Source: Strigops habroptila
Lineage: Eukaryota; Chordata; Aves; Psittaciformes; Psittacidae
Assembly (NCBI RefSeq): GCF_004027225.2
Contig: NW_022651112.1
Coordinates: 248,001-312,000 of the forward strand
DNA length: 64,000 bases
Reading direction: 5' to 3'
Shown: positions 21,001 through 39,404 of the stretch, piece after piece
Position numbering within the stretch: the first letter of the stretch is position 1
Layout: the number at the start of each line of letters is the position of its first letter
Notes under the pieces: model-generated
Databases searched by the model: none
The model's input: only the letters and a program-made list of their open reading frames with translations
What the model was told of the DNA's origin: nothing
Program-made: the position numbers and the translations under genes

Positions 21001-24000
21001 TAAAATGCCCCAAATCTGCTCCAACGTGCCCCAAACCCACCCCAATCACTCTGAGCTTTCCTTAAACATCCCTAAACCAATCCCAAAACACCCCAAACGC
21101 ATCCCAAAATACCCCAAGCCTGCCCTAAAACGCTGCCATCACACTCAGTCTTCCTTAAACCCCCTTCAACCAGTCCTAAACCACCCCAAATTTACCCTAA
21201 CCCCCCTTAAACCCCCAAAATACCCCCCAACCCCACGCAGCAGCACAGCTGGATTCCCAGCAGGAGCAATAAAAGCTGCTCCTTTGGGATCAAACGAGTT
21301 AAATCAGGGAATTTTAACCCAAAAGAGGCAGCTTTCCTGGAGCTCCATTCCCTGTTTGCCAGGTTTCCACTCCCAAATCCTTTCTCCCTCAGGAAATCAG
21401 GATTTTGCTCCCAAAGGGAATATTTTGGGGGCAGGAAATCACTGCCAGGTGGGAAAAACAAGACCGGAAAACTCGAAGAGAAGAGGGATTTCACCCAAAT
21501 CGGAAGGGTTGGATGGAACAAGGAGGTGATCCTGCCCCTCTACTCTGCTCTTGTGAGACCTCACTTGGAGGACTGCGTACAGTTCTGGTGTCCTCAACAT
21601 AAGAAGGACATGGAGCTGTTGGAGCGAGTCCAGAGGAGGCCACGAGGATGATCAGGGGGCTGGACACCTCCTGTATGGAGCCAGGCTGAGAGAGTTGGGG
21701 CTGTTCAGCCTGGAGAAGAGAAGCTGCGTGGAGACCTCAGAGCAGCTTCCAGTGTCTGAAGGGGGTCTACAAGGATGCTGGGGAGGGACTCTTCCTTAGG
21801 GACTGTAGTGGTAGGACAAGGGGTGATGGGTTCAAACCTAAACAGGGGAAGTTTAGATTAGATATAAGGAAGAAGTTCTTTACAGTGAGGGTGGTGAAGC
21901 ACTGGAATGGGTTGCCCAGGGAGGTTGTGGATGCTCCATCCCTGGTGGTGTCCAAGGCCAGGTTGGACAGAGCCTTGAACCACGTGGTTTAGGGCAAGGT
22001 GTCCCTGCCCATGGCAGGGGGGTTGGAACTAGATGATCTTAAGGTCCTTTCCAACCCTTATGATTCTATGAAAAGCAGTGTTTTTTGGGGATAAGAACGA
22101 TGGGAATGGGGGAGCTGAGGGTTGGTACCTGCTTGTCGTCCTTGGGCAGCTCCGGGCAGCAGAACGGGGGCTGTGGGTAGATGTAGTCGTGGTGGACGTC
22201 GCGCGCCGAGGGCACGAACACGAGCTGCGAGCCCGCGCTGCCGAGGAACAGGGAGAGCAACAGGCAATTCCTCAACAGGCACAGAAACAGCCTCAAAACC
22301 AGCCCCTTCGGGGCAATTCCAGCAGGGAAAAGCCCCCAAAATTGGTTGGAAACGCCCCCCCCCCAACCACGCTCGGGTGCTGCGGGAAGGGAGCTGCATC
22401 GCCACGTGAAGAGGGTTGGGGGTGACGAGGTGTTTTGGGGTGACATGAGGTGTTTTGGGGTATTTCGAGGGGTGAAGTGAGGTGGGTTGGGATGACACGA
22501 GGTGTTCTGGAGCATAATGAGGTGGGTTGGGGTGTTTTGGGGGTGATACAAGGTGGTTTTGGAGCATGAGATGTTTTGGGGGTGACATGAGGTGTTTTTG
22601 GAGCATGAGGAGGTGTTTTGGGGGTGACATGAAGTGTTTTTGGAGCATGAGGAGGTGTTTTGGGGGTGACACGAGGTGTTTTTGGAGCATGAGGAGGTGT
22701 TTTGGGGGTGATATAAGGTGGTTTTGGGAGCATGAGGAGGTGTTTTGGGGGTGACAGGAGGTGTTTTGGGGGTGATATAAAGTGGTTTTGGAGCATGAAG
22801 AGGTGTTTTGGGGTGACAAGAAGCGTTCTGGGGGCATGAGGAGGTGTTTTGGGGGTGACATAGGGTATTCTGGAGCATGATGGGACGTTTGGGGGTGTTG
22901 TCAAGGGTGACACGAGGTGTTTTGGGGTGTCCCCCACCCCTCAGTGTGTGTCACCCGGTGTTAGGCCTGTTGTTGCCTCCTTGTCCCTCACACCGCAGGG
23001 ACAACACTGTCACCAACCATTCCCGGTTCTTTTTCCCCTTGGATTTGCCCCCAAACCCACCCTTTTGCCCCCCAATCCCACAGGAATTCCCTACCTTCTC
23101 GTCCCTTCGATGATCATCTTCAGGCAGAGCTTGAAGACCTCAGAGAAAGACCCCAGGAGTTGGCAGTTCTGGGTTTTGGGCGGAAAACAATGGGATTTGC
23201 CCAATTCCATCGGCTTTTGGGGTGTACCTGGGGGACAATGGGACCCCCACATCCTCCCTCACCTCCACTTGCTCGTGTTTGGAATCCAGGAACGGCCCAA
23301 ACTGTGAAGAAACAGTGAAAATGGGGAAAAGCCCCACAAGTGGGGCCCCAGAGATGCGTTTTGTTATTTAAACACCACTTTTATCCCATAATCCCAAAGG
23401 ATTCCGGGAAAAGGGAGTCTGGATGCGAAGAGGGATGGAAGAAACAGGGATTTCCTCAGGAGTAACTCAAGCGTTGGATCACGAGGTGCCCAAAGAGCCC
23501 AATTTGCTCTTAACAACAGGGGTTTGGGCACTTTAGGGTGAAAAAATGGGGGGTTTGGGCACATGGGGTGAGAAATGGGGGGTTTTGGTCACTTCATGGT
23601 GAGAGCTGGGGGGGTTTGGTCACTTTAGGGTGAAAAATGGGGTTTTGGGTCACTTTAGGGTAAGAACTGGGGGGGTTTTGGTCACTTTAGGGTGAAAATT
23701 GGGGGGATTTGGTCACTTTAGGGTGAAAACCGGGTGTTTTGGCACTTTAGGGTGAGAACTGGGGGGGGTTTGGTCACTTTAGGTTGAAAACCAGGTGTTT
23801 TGGTCACTTTAGGGTGAAAATTGGGGGGATTTGGCCACTTTAGGTTGAAAACTGGGGGTTTTGGCCACTTTAGGGTGAAAACTCTGGGTTTTTTGGTCAC
23901 TTTAGGGTGAAAAATGGGTGTTTTAGCCACTTTAGGGTGAAAAATGGGGTTTTTTGGTCACTTTAGAGTGAAAACTGGGGGGTTTTGGTCACTTGGGGTG

Positions 24001-27000
24001 AAAAATGGGGTTTTTTTTGGTCACTTAAGGGTGAAAACTCTGGGTTTTCTGGTCACTTTAGGGTGACAACGAGGTGGTTTTCCTCTTTAGGGTGAAAAAC
24101 GGGTGTTTTGGTCACTTTAGGGTGAAAATTGGAGAGTTTTGGTCACTTGGGGTGAGAAATGGGGGGGTTTGGTCACTTTAGGGTGAAAAATGGGTGTTTT
24201 GGTCACTTTAGGGTGAAAATTGGGGGGGGATTTGGCCACTTTAGGTTGAAAACTGGGTTTTTTGGTCACTTTAGGGTGAAAAATGGGTGTTTTGGCCACT
24301 TTAGGGTGAGAACTGGGGGGGGTTTGGTTACTTTAGGGTGAAAACTCTGGGGTTTTTGGTCACTTTAGGGTGAAAATTGGGGGGATTTGCCCACTTTAGG
24401 TTGAAAACTGGGGGTTTTGGTCACTTTAGGGTGAAAATTGGGGGGGTTTGGTCACTTTCGGGTGAAAAATGGGTGTTTCAGCCACTTTAGGGTGAAAACT
24501 GGGGGGTTTGGCCACTTTAGGGTGAAAACTCTGGGTTTTTTGGTCACTTTAGGGTGAAAAATGGGTGTTTTAGCCACTTTAGGGTGAAAATTGGGGGGTT
24601 TGGCCACTTTAGGGTGAAAAATGGGGTTTTGGGTCACTTTAGAGTGAAAACTGGGGGGTGTTGGTCACTTGGGGTGAGAAATGGGGGTTTTTTTGGTCAC
24701 TTAAGGGTGAAAAATGGGTGTTTTGGTCACTTTAGGGTGAAAACTTTGGGGTTTCTGGTCACTTTAGGGTGACAATGAGGTGGTTTTCCTCTTTAGGGTG
24801 AAAAACGGGTGTTTTGGTCACTTTAGGGTGAAAATTGGAGGGTTTTGGTCACTTGGGGTGAGAAATGGGGGGTTTTGGTCACTTTAGCGTGAAAAATGGG
24901 TGTTTTGGCCACTCTAGGGTGTGTGGTCACTTTAGGATGAAAACTGGGGTTTTTGGTCACTTTAAGGTGAAAACTCTGGGTTTTCTGGTCACTTCAGGGT
25001 GACAATGAGGTGGTTTTCCTCTTTAGGGTGAAAAACGGGTGTTTTGGCCACTTTAGGGTGAAAACTGGGGGGGATTTGGCCACTTTAGGGTGAAAAGTCT
25101 GGGTGTTTTGGCCACTTTAGGGTGAAACCTCTGGGTTTTTTGGTCACTTTAGGGTGACAACGGGTGTTTTGGGGTCCCACCAAAGGCACCTCTTCCCTCC
25201 ACGGCTGGTTTTGGGGGGGTTGAGGCTCCGGTGCCGCGTTACTGACACCGGTGTCCCCGCGGGGCCTCACCAGGACGCAGACATCGGGGCGGTCGCGGGC
25301 GATGACGGTGAGCAGGTCGCTGAGCGGGTCGTAGCTGATGCTGTCGGACGGGGTGTAGGGACCACAGGCCACCAGCACCATCCGCTGCTCTGGGGGCAAC
25401 AACAGCGGGTTGGGGGGCGAAAACAGGGGGTTAGGGGGCAGCAAAGGCAGGTTGGGGGGTGAAAAAGGGGGTTAGGGGGCAAAAAGGGGTGTTTGAGGGG
25501 GCAAAAAGGGGCGTTTTGGGGTCTGGGGGGACAAAATGGAGGGTCTGAGGGGGTATAAAAGGGGAGTAGGGGGCAAAAAGGAGGTTTGGGGGAGAGAAAA
25601 GGGGGTTTGAAGGACAGAAGCGAGGTTGAAAGGGACAAAATTGGGGGTTTGGGGACAAAAACCAGGGTCTGGAGAGACAAAAAGGGGGGTGGGGGGCAAA
25701 AGGGAGGTTTGAGGGATGCAAAAAGGGGTTTGAAGGACAGAAGTGGGGCTTGAGGGGACAAAACGGGAGGGTTGGGGGACAAAAAGTGGGAGTTTGGGGG
25801 GAAAAAAGGCATTTTGGGGGGCAAAAAAGGGGGGGTTTGGGATCACCTGAGGTCGGCTCCGGCGGCGTGTGGAAGGGAAGCGGCACCCCCTGTGGAGAAA
25901 CCATCAATTGCCTCCAAATCGCCTTTTTTCACCCCAAAACCAGCCCCGTTGGGGGGACTCCATCGTCACCTCGTAGAGTTTGGAGACCACCATCCTCCTC
26001 CCGGTGCTGTTGGTCCCCTCCAGCGCCACCACCTGCAGGCAGGGGAGCAAGCAGGGGTGAGGAGGAGCGGGGTGAGGAAGGCTTGGGGGGGGTCCCAGCC
26101 CCCCAAAACCCCACCTGACCCGGGAAGAGGGAATATTCCCTCAGCTCCGAGAGGTCCAGAGGGACTTGGCCACCGGAGGAGTGCTCCTGGTCGCCCTCCA
26201 GCACCACGGACTTGGCGTTGAGCTTCCCGTTGGCATCGCAGCCGATCTGGCCCAGCACGGTCACCAGTTCCTGTGGGACACCAGCACCCCCAAACCCAGT
26301 CGGTTTCACCCCAAAACACCATGAGGATGCCCTCGGAATGGTGCTGACGGGATCACCTGCGCCGGGAGCGACAGCGAGGTGAAGTCCTCGAGGTGATGGT
26401 GACTCTTCAGCGCGTCGCCGAGCACCTCGATCCTCCACAACAACACTACGGGGCGAGAACAGGCGGTGGCTACACCCCAACACCGCAGCGGTGATGGTTG
26501 GGGGGTCCCCTCCCTGCATCCCCCCTGTTTTCCAGGCTCACGGCGTCACCTTCCCGCGTATCAAGTGCTTTTTGGAACATGAATTTGTAGGCTTTGGTCA
26601 AGTTTTCCTCTGGAGAACCGAAGAGTCGCGGGGTACAACCACGACCCCCCTGCCCGCTCCAGGAGGGCCCTTGGATGGAGCCGAAGGAGACCACGACCTC
26701 GCCGCGGCTGCTGCGGGCGCTGTACTTCTGCGAGGGGGTGACGCTGTGGGGACAACAGGCGGAGCGATGGTGACAACCCCGGCCCGGCCCCGCCGCCGGT
26801 CCCGGTGTCGCGGGGTTACCTTGGGGAGAAGCTGCTGGGGGAGAAGAGCGCGTAGGGGCTGCGGGACGAGAGGCTCCGCTTGGGCCGCGGCGTCTCCGGC
26901 GTGGAATTGGGGCGTTTCTGGGAATTCTGCAGGAAAATAAACCCGGAAGGAATGGTTTAGGTGCAGGGTTTTGAGGCAGGAGGCGGCAGGTTTGGGGGGG

Positions 27001-28235
27001 AAGGTGTTGGTGCACACCTTGGAGGGAGTGGTGTAGGCGGCCAGCAGCTCATCCTCCTCTTCCTCGTCAAGGCTAGCAGCTTGTTAAGGAGCACCCAAAG
27101 CTCTTGTTTAGGGGGGACATGCAGCAACACCCCCCCAAGCTGGTAATTCCTCCCTTTAACTGGCACTAACAAGAGGGGGGGAACACCTTAACGCCCTGTT
27201 TCTTGATAGGAACCACCCCAAATCCATTGGGATACAGCTCCTGGAGAGAGTGGACGTCGTGGAGGCCGCTGTAGCGGTTGTCCCTCTTCTGGGGGACTCT
27301 GCTGCTCCGCTTGATGAGGACCTGGAGCAAGAAGAGGAGGAGAGGGGTGAGTGTCATCACCCACCGGCTCCTCCCGGGGGTTATGGGGATATCGGGGCCC
27401 CCCCACCTCGTGCTCGAAGGCGTGGAGGCCGTTGCTGGAGAGCTCAATGCCGAGGTTCTTGCTGGTGACAAAGGCCAACAGCTCGTTGGCCAACGCCACC
27501 GGGCCCAGGCCGTGGGTCAGGCACAGCTCCACCACTGCGGGGAGGGGTGGTGGTGGTTTGGGTGTACCCAGAACCCCCCAAAACTGCCTCCAACAGCTCC
27601 CCTGGCACCCCTGAACCACCCAAACCGCCTCCAACACCTCCCTTGACATCCCTAAAACCCCTTTAAACACCTCCCCAACGTCTCTAAGCCACCCAAACCC
27701 CCTCCAACACCTCCCAAGACACCCTCAAATCACTGAAACCCCCCCCACATTCCCTATCACCCCTAAAGTATCTCCAACACCTCCGTTGCCCCTAAACCTC
27801 ACTTATCGCCTCAAATATCCCTCCTGAACCACCCAAACCGCCTCCAACACCTCCCCTGACACCCCTAAATAACCCAAATCCTCCCCTGACACCCCTAAAT
27901 CACCCAAATCCCCCCCTGACACCCCTAAATCACCCAAAGCCTCCCGACACCCCTAAACCCGCTCAAATACCTCCATAACACCCTTAACCCTCCGTTATCT
28001 CCCCAAATACCTCTCCTGTCACCCCCAAACCTCCCTCAAACACGTCCCTTAACGCCCGCCTAAGCTACCTGAGCCCCCTCCAACACCCCCGGCCGCCCCC
28101 CCCGGTGCCCTCACGCCTGTCGGGCACGTCCTCGCCCTGGCAGCGCAGCTCGAAGAGCCGCAGCTCCCTCAGCACCGCCTCGGCCGACACCGGCTCCGGC
28201 TCCTCCGGCAGCTGCAGCTGCTCCGGCTCCGCCAT
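18017..28235 (-). CDS. POLA2: POLA2 (DNA polymerase alpha accessory subunit B)
   Basis: Eighteen coding exons: 28235-28115, 27534-27407, 27321-27236, 27072-27018, 26926-26820, 26743-26550, 26445-26357, 26270-26115, 26032-25970, 25889-25847, 25389-25271, 23301-23263, 23168-23095, 22237-22129, 19409-19303, 19129-19070, 18726-18600, 18163-18017. They total 1,824 nt, exactly 607 codons plus stop (human about 598), with every phase consistent. Diagnostic blocks: [11 protein letters not shown] (exon 5, cyclin/CDK-type sites), GEVVVSFGS (exon 6), [13 protein letters not shown] (OB fold, exon 8), [34 protein letters not shown], then [33 protein letters not shown] and [17 protein letters not shown] of the inactive phosphoesterase-like domain, ending VVKI. 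This B subunit tethers the catalytic subunit and primase at replication origins in the nucleus. Exon 3 ends at an internal GT donor (after SLQE) to join exon 4 in frame. Confidence 0.97.
19450..21215. repeat. 1.75-kb minisatellite in POLA2 intron 14
   Basis: Dense array of ~30-bp units CCCTAAACCAGTCCTAAAAC plus ACCCAAACCTG, degrading rightwards. It holds many CCCTAAACC steps (TTTAGGG on the other strand) but is not a (TTAGGG)n telomere tract. Begins about 40 bp from POLA2 exon 15. Confidence 0.93.
21508..22075 (+). mobile_element. CR1 LINE 3' fragment
   Basis: About 560 bp of CR1: GATCCTGCCCCTCTACTCTG, ACATGGAGCTGTTGGAGCGA, GAAGTTCTTTACAGTGAGGG, then the tail AAGGTCCTTTCCAACCC followed by TATGATTCTATG, the typical CR1 3' end. 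Sits in POLA2 intron 14, antisense to the gene, about 55 bp from exon 14. 5' truncated. Confidence 0.93.
22430..22925. repeat. ~45-bp minisatellite in POLA2 intron 13
   Basis: About eleven copies of a 40-47 bp unit containing GAGGTGTTTTGGGGGTGACA and TTTTGGAGCATGAG. Lies between POLA2 exons 13 and 14. Confidence 0.9.
23530..25170. repeat. 1.64-kb minisatellite in POLA2 intron 11
   Basis: About 45 copies of a 32-37 bp unit GGTCACTTTAGGGTGAAAAA plus TGGGTGTTTT, with many small variants. Fills most of the intron between exons 11 and 12. Confidence 0.95.
25400..25835. repeat. G-rich imperfect minisatellite in POLA2 intron 10
   Basis: Irregular units around GGGGGCAAAAAGGGG with frequent GGGGG runs, 10 bp from exon 11 and almost touching exon 10. 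Length polymorphism is likely. Confidence 0.75.
27590..28085. repeat. C-rich degenerate minisatellite in POLA2 intron 1
   Basis: Degenerate units such as CTCCCCTGACACCCCTAAAT, repeated through intron 1. Poorly conserved copy to copy. Confidence 0.7.
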
Positions 28236-28480
28236 CCCGGCACCGAAAAGCCCGCGCGGGCGCGACACTGCCGCGCTTGACGGCAGAGGGGAAGGGGGGC
28301 GGAGCAGCGCCTTATAAGGAAAGAGGCGGGGCCGCGCGGGGGGGTGAGAGGCGGGGTTATGCAGATTAGGGAGGTGAACGGACCAATCGGAGAGAGGTGG
28401 GCGGGGGCAATGCAACCCCCACCGCCTTCCCCCGCCCCCGCCGAGGCGGGAGGGAAAAGGCGGGAATTTTCCCTTCCGCC
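28236..28480 (-). promoter_or_regulatory. POLA2 promoter region with CArG and CCAAT boxes
   Basis: CpG-rich. Contains the palindrome CCTTATAAGG at 28310-28319, a perfect SRF CArG match, about 75 bp upstream of the ATG, several GGCGGGG GC boxes (28325-28360), and CCAAT at 28383-28387. Consistent with a proliferation-regulated replication gene. Site use is inferred. Confidence 0.6.
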
Positions 28481-28494
28481 CCGGGGGTTCCCTC

Positions 28495-29330
28495 AGCACA
28501 TCCCACAGGATCCGTCCCTATCCCAACAGGATCCATCCCCATCCTTGACAGGATCTATCCCAACAGGATCCAACCTTATCCCTGACAGGATCCATCCCTA
28601 TCCCAACAGGATCCATCCCCATCCTTGACAGGATTCACTCTGACAGGATCCATCCCTATCCCTAACAGGATCCATCCCCCTCCTTGACAGGATCTATCCC
28701 AACAGGATCCACCCTTATCCCTGACAGGATCCATCCCCATCCTTGACAGGATCTACCCCAACAGGACCCAACCTTATCCCTGACAGGATCCATCCCCATC
28801 CTTGACAGGATCTATCCCAACAGGACCCAACCTTATCCCTGACAGGATCCATCCCCCTCCTTGACAGGATCCACCCTTATCCCTGACAGGATCCATCCCT
28901 ATCCCTAACAGGATCCATCCCCATCCTTGACAGGATCTATCCCAACAGGATCCAACCTTATCCCTGACAGGATCCATCCCCATCCTTGACAGGATCCATC
29001 CCAACAGGATCCAACCTTATCCCTGACAGGATCCATCCCTATCCTTGACAGGATCCATCCCCATCCTTGACAGGATCTACCCCAACAGGATCCAACCTTA
29101 TCCCTGACAGGATCCATCCCTATCCCAACAGGATCCATCCCCCTCCTTGACAGAATTCACCCATATCCCTGACAGGATCCATCCCTATCCCTAACAGGAT
29201 CCATCCCCCTCCTTGACAGAATTCACCCATATCCCTGACAGGATCCCCCCATTTCCCTGACAGGACCCATCCCCATCCCTGACACAACCTACCCATATCC
29301 CTGATAGGATCCCAAATATCCCTATAACCC
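28495..29330. repeat. ~22-bp minisatellite between POLA2 and CAPN1
   Basis: About 37 copies of a 20-24 bp unit such as CAGGATCCATCCCCATCCTT with variants, filling most of the POLA2-CAPN1 intergenic space. No gene in it. Human has SLC22A20 in this interval; no trace seen. Confidence 0.93.
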
Positions 29331-29513
29331 CCTAACACAATCCCTAAATAGACATTCTGGCACCTGGGTGGAAACGTGCCATCGGCTCCTCCTCAGCTCC
29401 CGGCGGGTTGGAGCGGGAACGGTGGGATTCACCCTGCGGAAGAGCTGGATGAGGGGGAAGGAGCAGCGGGAAAACCACTTTGAGGAACATTCCTTGGAGT
29501 TTTTCCCATTGAT

Positions 29514-29519
29514 TTTAAT
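29514..29519 (-). promoter_or_regulatory. Candidate CAPN1 polyadenylation signal
   Basis: ATTAAA on the minus strand about 440 bp past the CAPN1 stop; the first canonical-type hexamer downstream. Weak evidence on its own. Confidence 0.4.
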
Positions 29520-29956
29520 TTATCTCATAAAAAACCACTATTTTGGCACCCGGGAGGCGGAAAATCCCTGTTGGAGGCGGAAGATCCCTGTTGGAGGCAG
29601 AAGATCCCTGTTGGAGGTTGAAGATCCCTGTCGAAGGCGGAAGTGGGAAGCTCTGGTGGCCACGATGGGGGGTCCCAACACCCGGTGACCCCCCCCGGCT
29701 CCTTCCATCATGTGAAGAAGCACCAAAACCCCAGGAATTCCCCCCAAAACCTCCCTGCGGGGGTGAGGGCAGGAGCGTTTCTTTGGCAAAGCGTGGCTGG
29801 GTGTCCCGGGGTCCCGGTTTGGGGGTGGCTGCGGTGCCTCCCGCACCCCCCAAAAACACCCTTCTTGTGCTGGGAAACGAGGAAGAAGCCAAAAAAGAGG
29901 GAAAATCCAGCGCGGCGACGCCGGCGGCTCCCGCTGGGAAGGCACTTGGGGGCTGC

Positions 29957-36257
<6,301 letters not shown>

Positions 36258-36339
36258 CCTGGCATGCGGGAAAACAGCGGGAAATGGGGAAAACCGGGAA
36301 TACCGAGCGCCGGCAACCACCTCTGCTGAGAGCGTCTGG

Positions 36340-36900
36340 GGCGTTTGGGGAGGAATTTGGGAGATTTTGAGAATTGGGGGGTGAATTTGGGCATTTGGGG
36401 GGGGGGGATTTGGGGATTCTTGGGGTGGAATTGTGGATTTCTTGTGGGATTTTGTGGATTTCTTGCGGGATTTTGGGGGCATTTGGGGATTTCAGGGGGA
36501 ATTTGGGGGTATTTGGAGATGATATGGGGGTTTTCAAAGGGATTTAGGGGGAGCTTGTGGGTATTTTAGGATTTGGGGAGGATTTGGCCATTTAGTTTTA
36601 GGGGATTTGGGGGGATTTGAGGAATTGCGGGGGGACTTGCAGATTTGGGGGGGATTTGGGGAATTTCGGGGTATTTGAGGAGGAATTTGGGGTTTGAGGG
36701 GAGTTTTTAGGAGGCCTGTAGATTTTTGTGGGAATTCGGGAATTTGGTGGGGGGTTGGGGGATCTTTTGGGCAGGATTTGGGGGGTGATTTGGGAGTTTT
36801 TGGGAGTGTTGGAGGATTCTGGGAGGGATTTAGGGGGAAGTTTGGGGGGTTGGGGGATATTGAGTGGATTTGGGGATCTTTGCAGGGGGATTTGGGGTCT
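36340..36900. repeat. Irregular GGGGATTTGGGG-type repeat
   Basis: Loose repetition of GGGATTTGGGGA-like words upstream of CAPN1 exon 1, probably within its 5' UTR intron. No clear fixed unit. Confidence 0.6.
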
Positions 36901-38500
36901 GCTTTAGGATCCCCCAGGAGCAGCTTGGACAAAAAAAGGGGATTTTGCCCCAAACCCCCCTGTTGGGTGTTACTAAACTCAAGTGCTGCTGATCCCGTGG
37001 AGACCTTATTTTGGGGGGAACCCCCCCTAAAATAAGCTGTAACCCCCCAAACGTGGGGTCCCGCCTGAGCCACATTGGGGTGATTTGGGTGAACCCAACG
37101 CTGCTGTTTTGAGACAAAACCCCGGAATTCCGGGGGCGGGGAACCCCCCCCTTCACCCCCCCTCCCCCCCGCGGCAGCTGCTCCCTGTCTGTCACCCAGC
37201 GAGCCCCAAATCCTCGTGTTTCACCTCAAAACGGCCCCGGGAGGGATGAAGAAAACCCTAATTATGGTAATTCCAGCATTGGGGAAGCCCCAAACGCTGC
37301 CGGCAACGATGGGAAACGGCCCCAGGGACTGGTCCTGCCGGTCGAGGAGGGTGCTGAGGCCGCTCCCCGCGGCTCAGCCCCGGGCGCTGCCGCCGCCGCA
37401 CCCCTCAGGGCCTCAATGACACCCGGAGGAGCTTCGTTAAGCCCAGAGGAGTTAATGAGGTGCTCATTAGGGCGGCTGAGGCAGCGCCGGGGGGGGGGGG
37501 GGGGGTGACAGCGGTGCTGGCACTGTGGGTCCCACCAACACAGCCCCGGGGGGGGTTGTTCTGTCACCCCAAAGCCCAGCACAGCACTTGGGGATGGGGG
37601 CAGGGCTCCCAAAACTAGCGATTCTGCCCCAAAGAAGCATTAATTATCCCCAAAATGGGGGGAAGGGGGGAAGTCTCTAATTCCTCCCCACCCCCACCCC
37701 AGAGCAGCTTTGGGGGGGGCACAATAGAGGCCTAACTTATGGGGTGCTCATGGGATGACGCCCTCTAGAGCGGGAGCCGTCCCAAAACATACGTTTTTTG
37801 GCACAGCAGGACCAAACTCGGCTCTTTTCAGCCCGTTTCCAGGGTGCCGGTGCCCCGGCAGGTGCCGTGGGGCAGAGCCTGGGCCCGGTGCCGGCGGCAC
37901 TTCGGCGGCCGCGTCCCCTCTGCCGGCACTGGGGAGAAAACGAAGATAAAGCAGCAAAACCCGACTCGATTATGAGCAAACCCACTTAAACCCACCCAAA
38001 ATCTCCCCATTTTCCACCCTCCCCAGGGTTGATAATCCCCAAAAAGTACTTTCGGGGGGTAAACCAAGGATTGGGGGGGACACACAAGGGACCCCCAAAG
38101 CTCCCAACCCCTTCCCGGTGCTGCAAAAGGAGGAAAACAGGCCCCCAAACGCCGGGACTCGCCCCGATCCGGAGTTGTTGTAAGTTGTGGAGCGGGGAAG
38201 CGGCTCCGGCGCCGTCACCCGGCCATGGGGAGACCAGGGACCCCCCGTCCCCCCCCCCGGGGACATACCTGGCTGCAGGGGGGGGTGGGGACACGCTCCC
38301 GGCCTCGTTTTGGGGTGAAATCAAGGGAAAAGCAGCAAAATCCCTTATTCCCGGCAAGTCTTCCCCGAGGAGGAAGAAGAGACCGGGGTGAACCCGCCCC
38401 ACCCCCCCCCCCGGCTCCACCCAGCACCGCCCCGCCCGGGGGGGCGGAAATGGGGTGAAATGGATGAGTTTGGGGGTGGGTTTGGGGCCGTTTCTAACGT
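36900..38500 (-). other. CAPN1 upstream region; candidate non-coding first exon
   Basis: No coding exon recognised. A minus-strand donor CAGCCAG/GTATGT sits at 38279, just inside a CpG-rich patch (38.2-38.45 kb). It could be the CAPN1 first-exon donor, since an acceptor precedes the CAPN1 ATG. Poly-G runs lie at 37,489-37,505. Promoter identity is inference only. Confidence 0.35.
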
Positions 38501-38554
38501 TTTGGGGTCTCTCGTGCTCGGGGCTTTGGCTGCAGGGGGCTGGGCAGCAGCACA

Positions 38555-39195
38555 CGCGTGTGCCACACGTGTGGGATGCGTGTGCAGAGGGCTGGGACAC
38601 ACAGAGACCTGTGTGGGTAAAGGGCTGGGCACACATGAGACGGGCGTGCAGGCAGCTGGAACATGCGTGTGCAGAGGGCTGGGTACACATGGGACATGTA
38701 TGTGCACAACCACAACACGTGTGCAGAGGGCTGGGACACGTGACACATACATGTGTAGATAGCGAGAACATGTGTGCACACAGCTGGGACACAGGCACAC
38801 GCATGGGACATACGTGCTCAAGAGGGACATACATGGGATGTGTGTAGAGGGCAAGGACACATGGGGACACACGTAGAGGCTGGAACATGCATGTGCAGGG
38901 CTGGGACACAGCAGGATGCACATGGGACACACGTGCAAAGGGCTGGGCTTACAAGCTACACACACGTGGGGACATGGCTGGGACATGTGCATAGGCTCAG
39001 GACATGCGTGGAGAGCAACATGTATGAAACATACATGTGCAGAGGGCCAGAACATGTGTGCTGAGAGCTGGGACACACACACAGAGGGTGACGACATAGG
39101 ATGAACACAGACGTGCAGGGGGTTGCCCCCCCGGTATGTGCAAGGCTGGAGCACATGTAGCATGTACCAGAACATGTATGTAACACACGTGTCCC
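38555..39195. repeat. CACGTGTG-rich minisatellite between CAPN1 and the Speedy gene
   Basis: Imperfect units combining AGAGGGCTGGGACACA and CACGTGTGC/CATGTATGTG steps. Purine-pyrimidine alternation is frequent, so Z-DNA is possible. It also yields a spurious cysteine/histidine-rich minus-strand ORF. Confidence 0.8.
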
Positions 39196-39398
39196 TACCT
39201 GCCCCTGAGGGGGGTCCCTCATGCTGACAGCTGCTGCTGTGGGGAGAGAGGAATGGCCACAGGTTGGGGGGGGGCCAAAGGGGGACAGGCCCCCCCCAAC
39301 CCCCCATTTTGGGGCCCCCCAACCCCCCCCAGCCCATTTTTATCTATTTCCCCTGTTTCCCCCCACACAAAGCACAAAACCAGCCATTGCACGTAATG

Positions 39399-39404
39399 TT
39401 TAAT
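39399..39404 (-). promoter_or_regulatory. Candidate polyadenylation signal of the Speedy gene
   Basis: ATTAAA on the minus strand about 285 bp past the stop codon. Confidence 0.4.

Noticed and set aside
19450-21215. Interstitial telomeric repeat
   Set aside because: No runs of (TTAGGG)n; the unit is ~30 bp and only part of it resembles a variant telomere word.
37986-39337. Cysteine/histidine-rich minus-strand ORFs resembling zinc-finger or conotoxin-like proteins
   Set aside because: They come from CACGTGTG-rich tandem repeats; spacing of Cys/His follows the repeat, with no recognised fold, signal peptide or splice structure.
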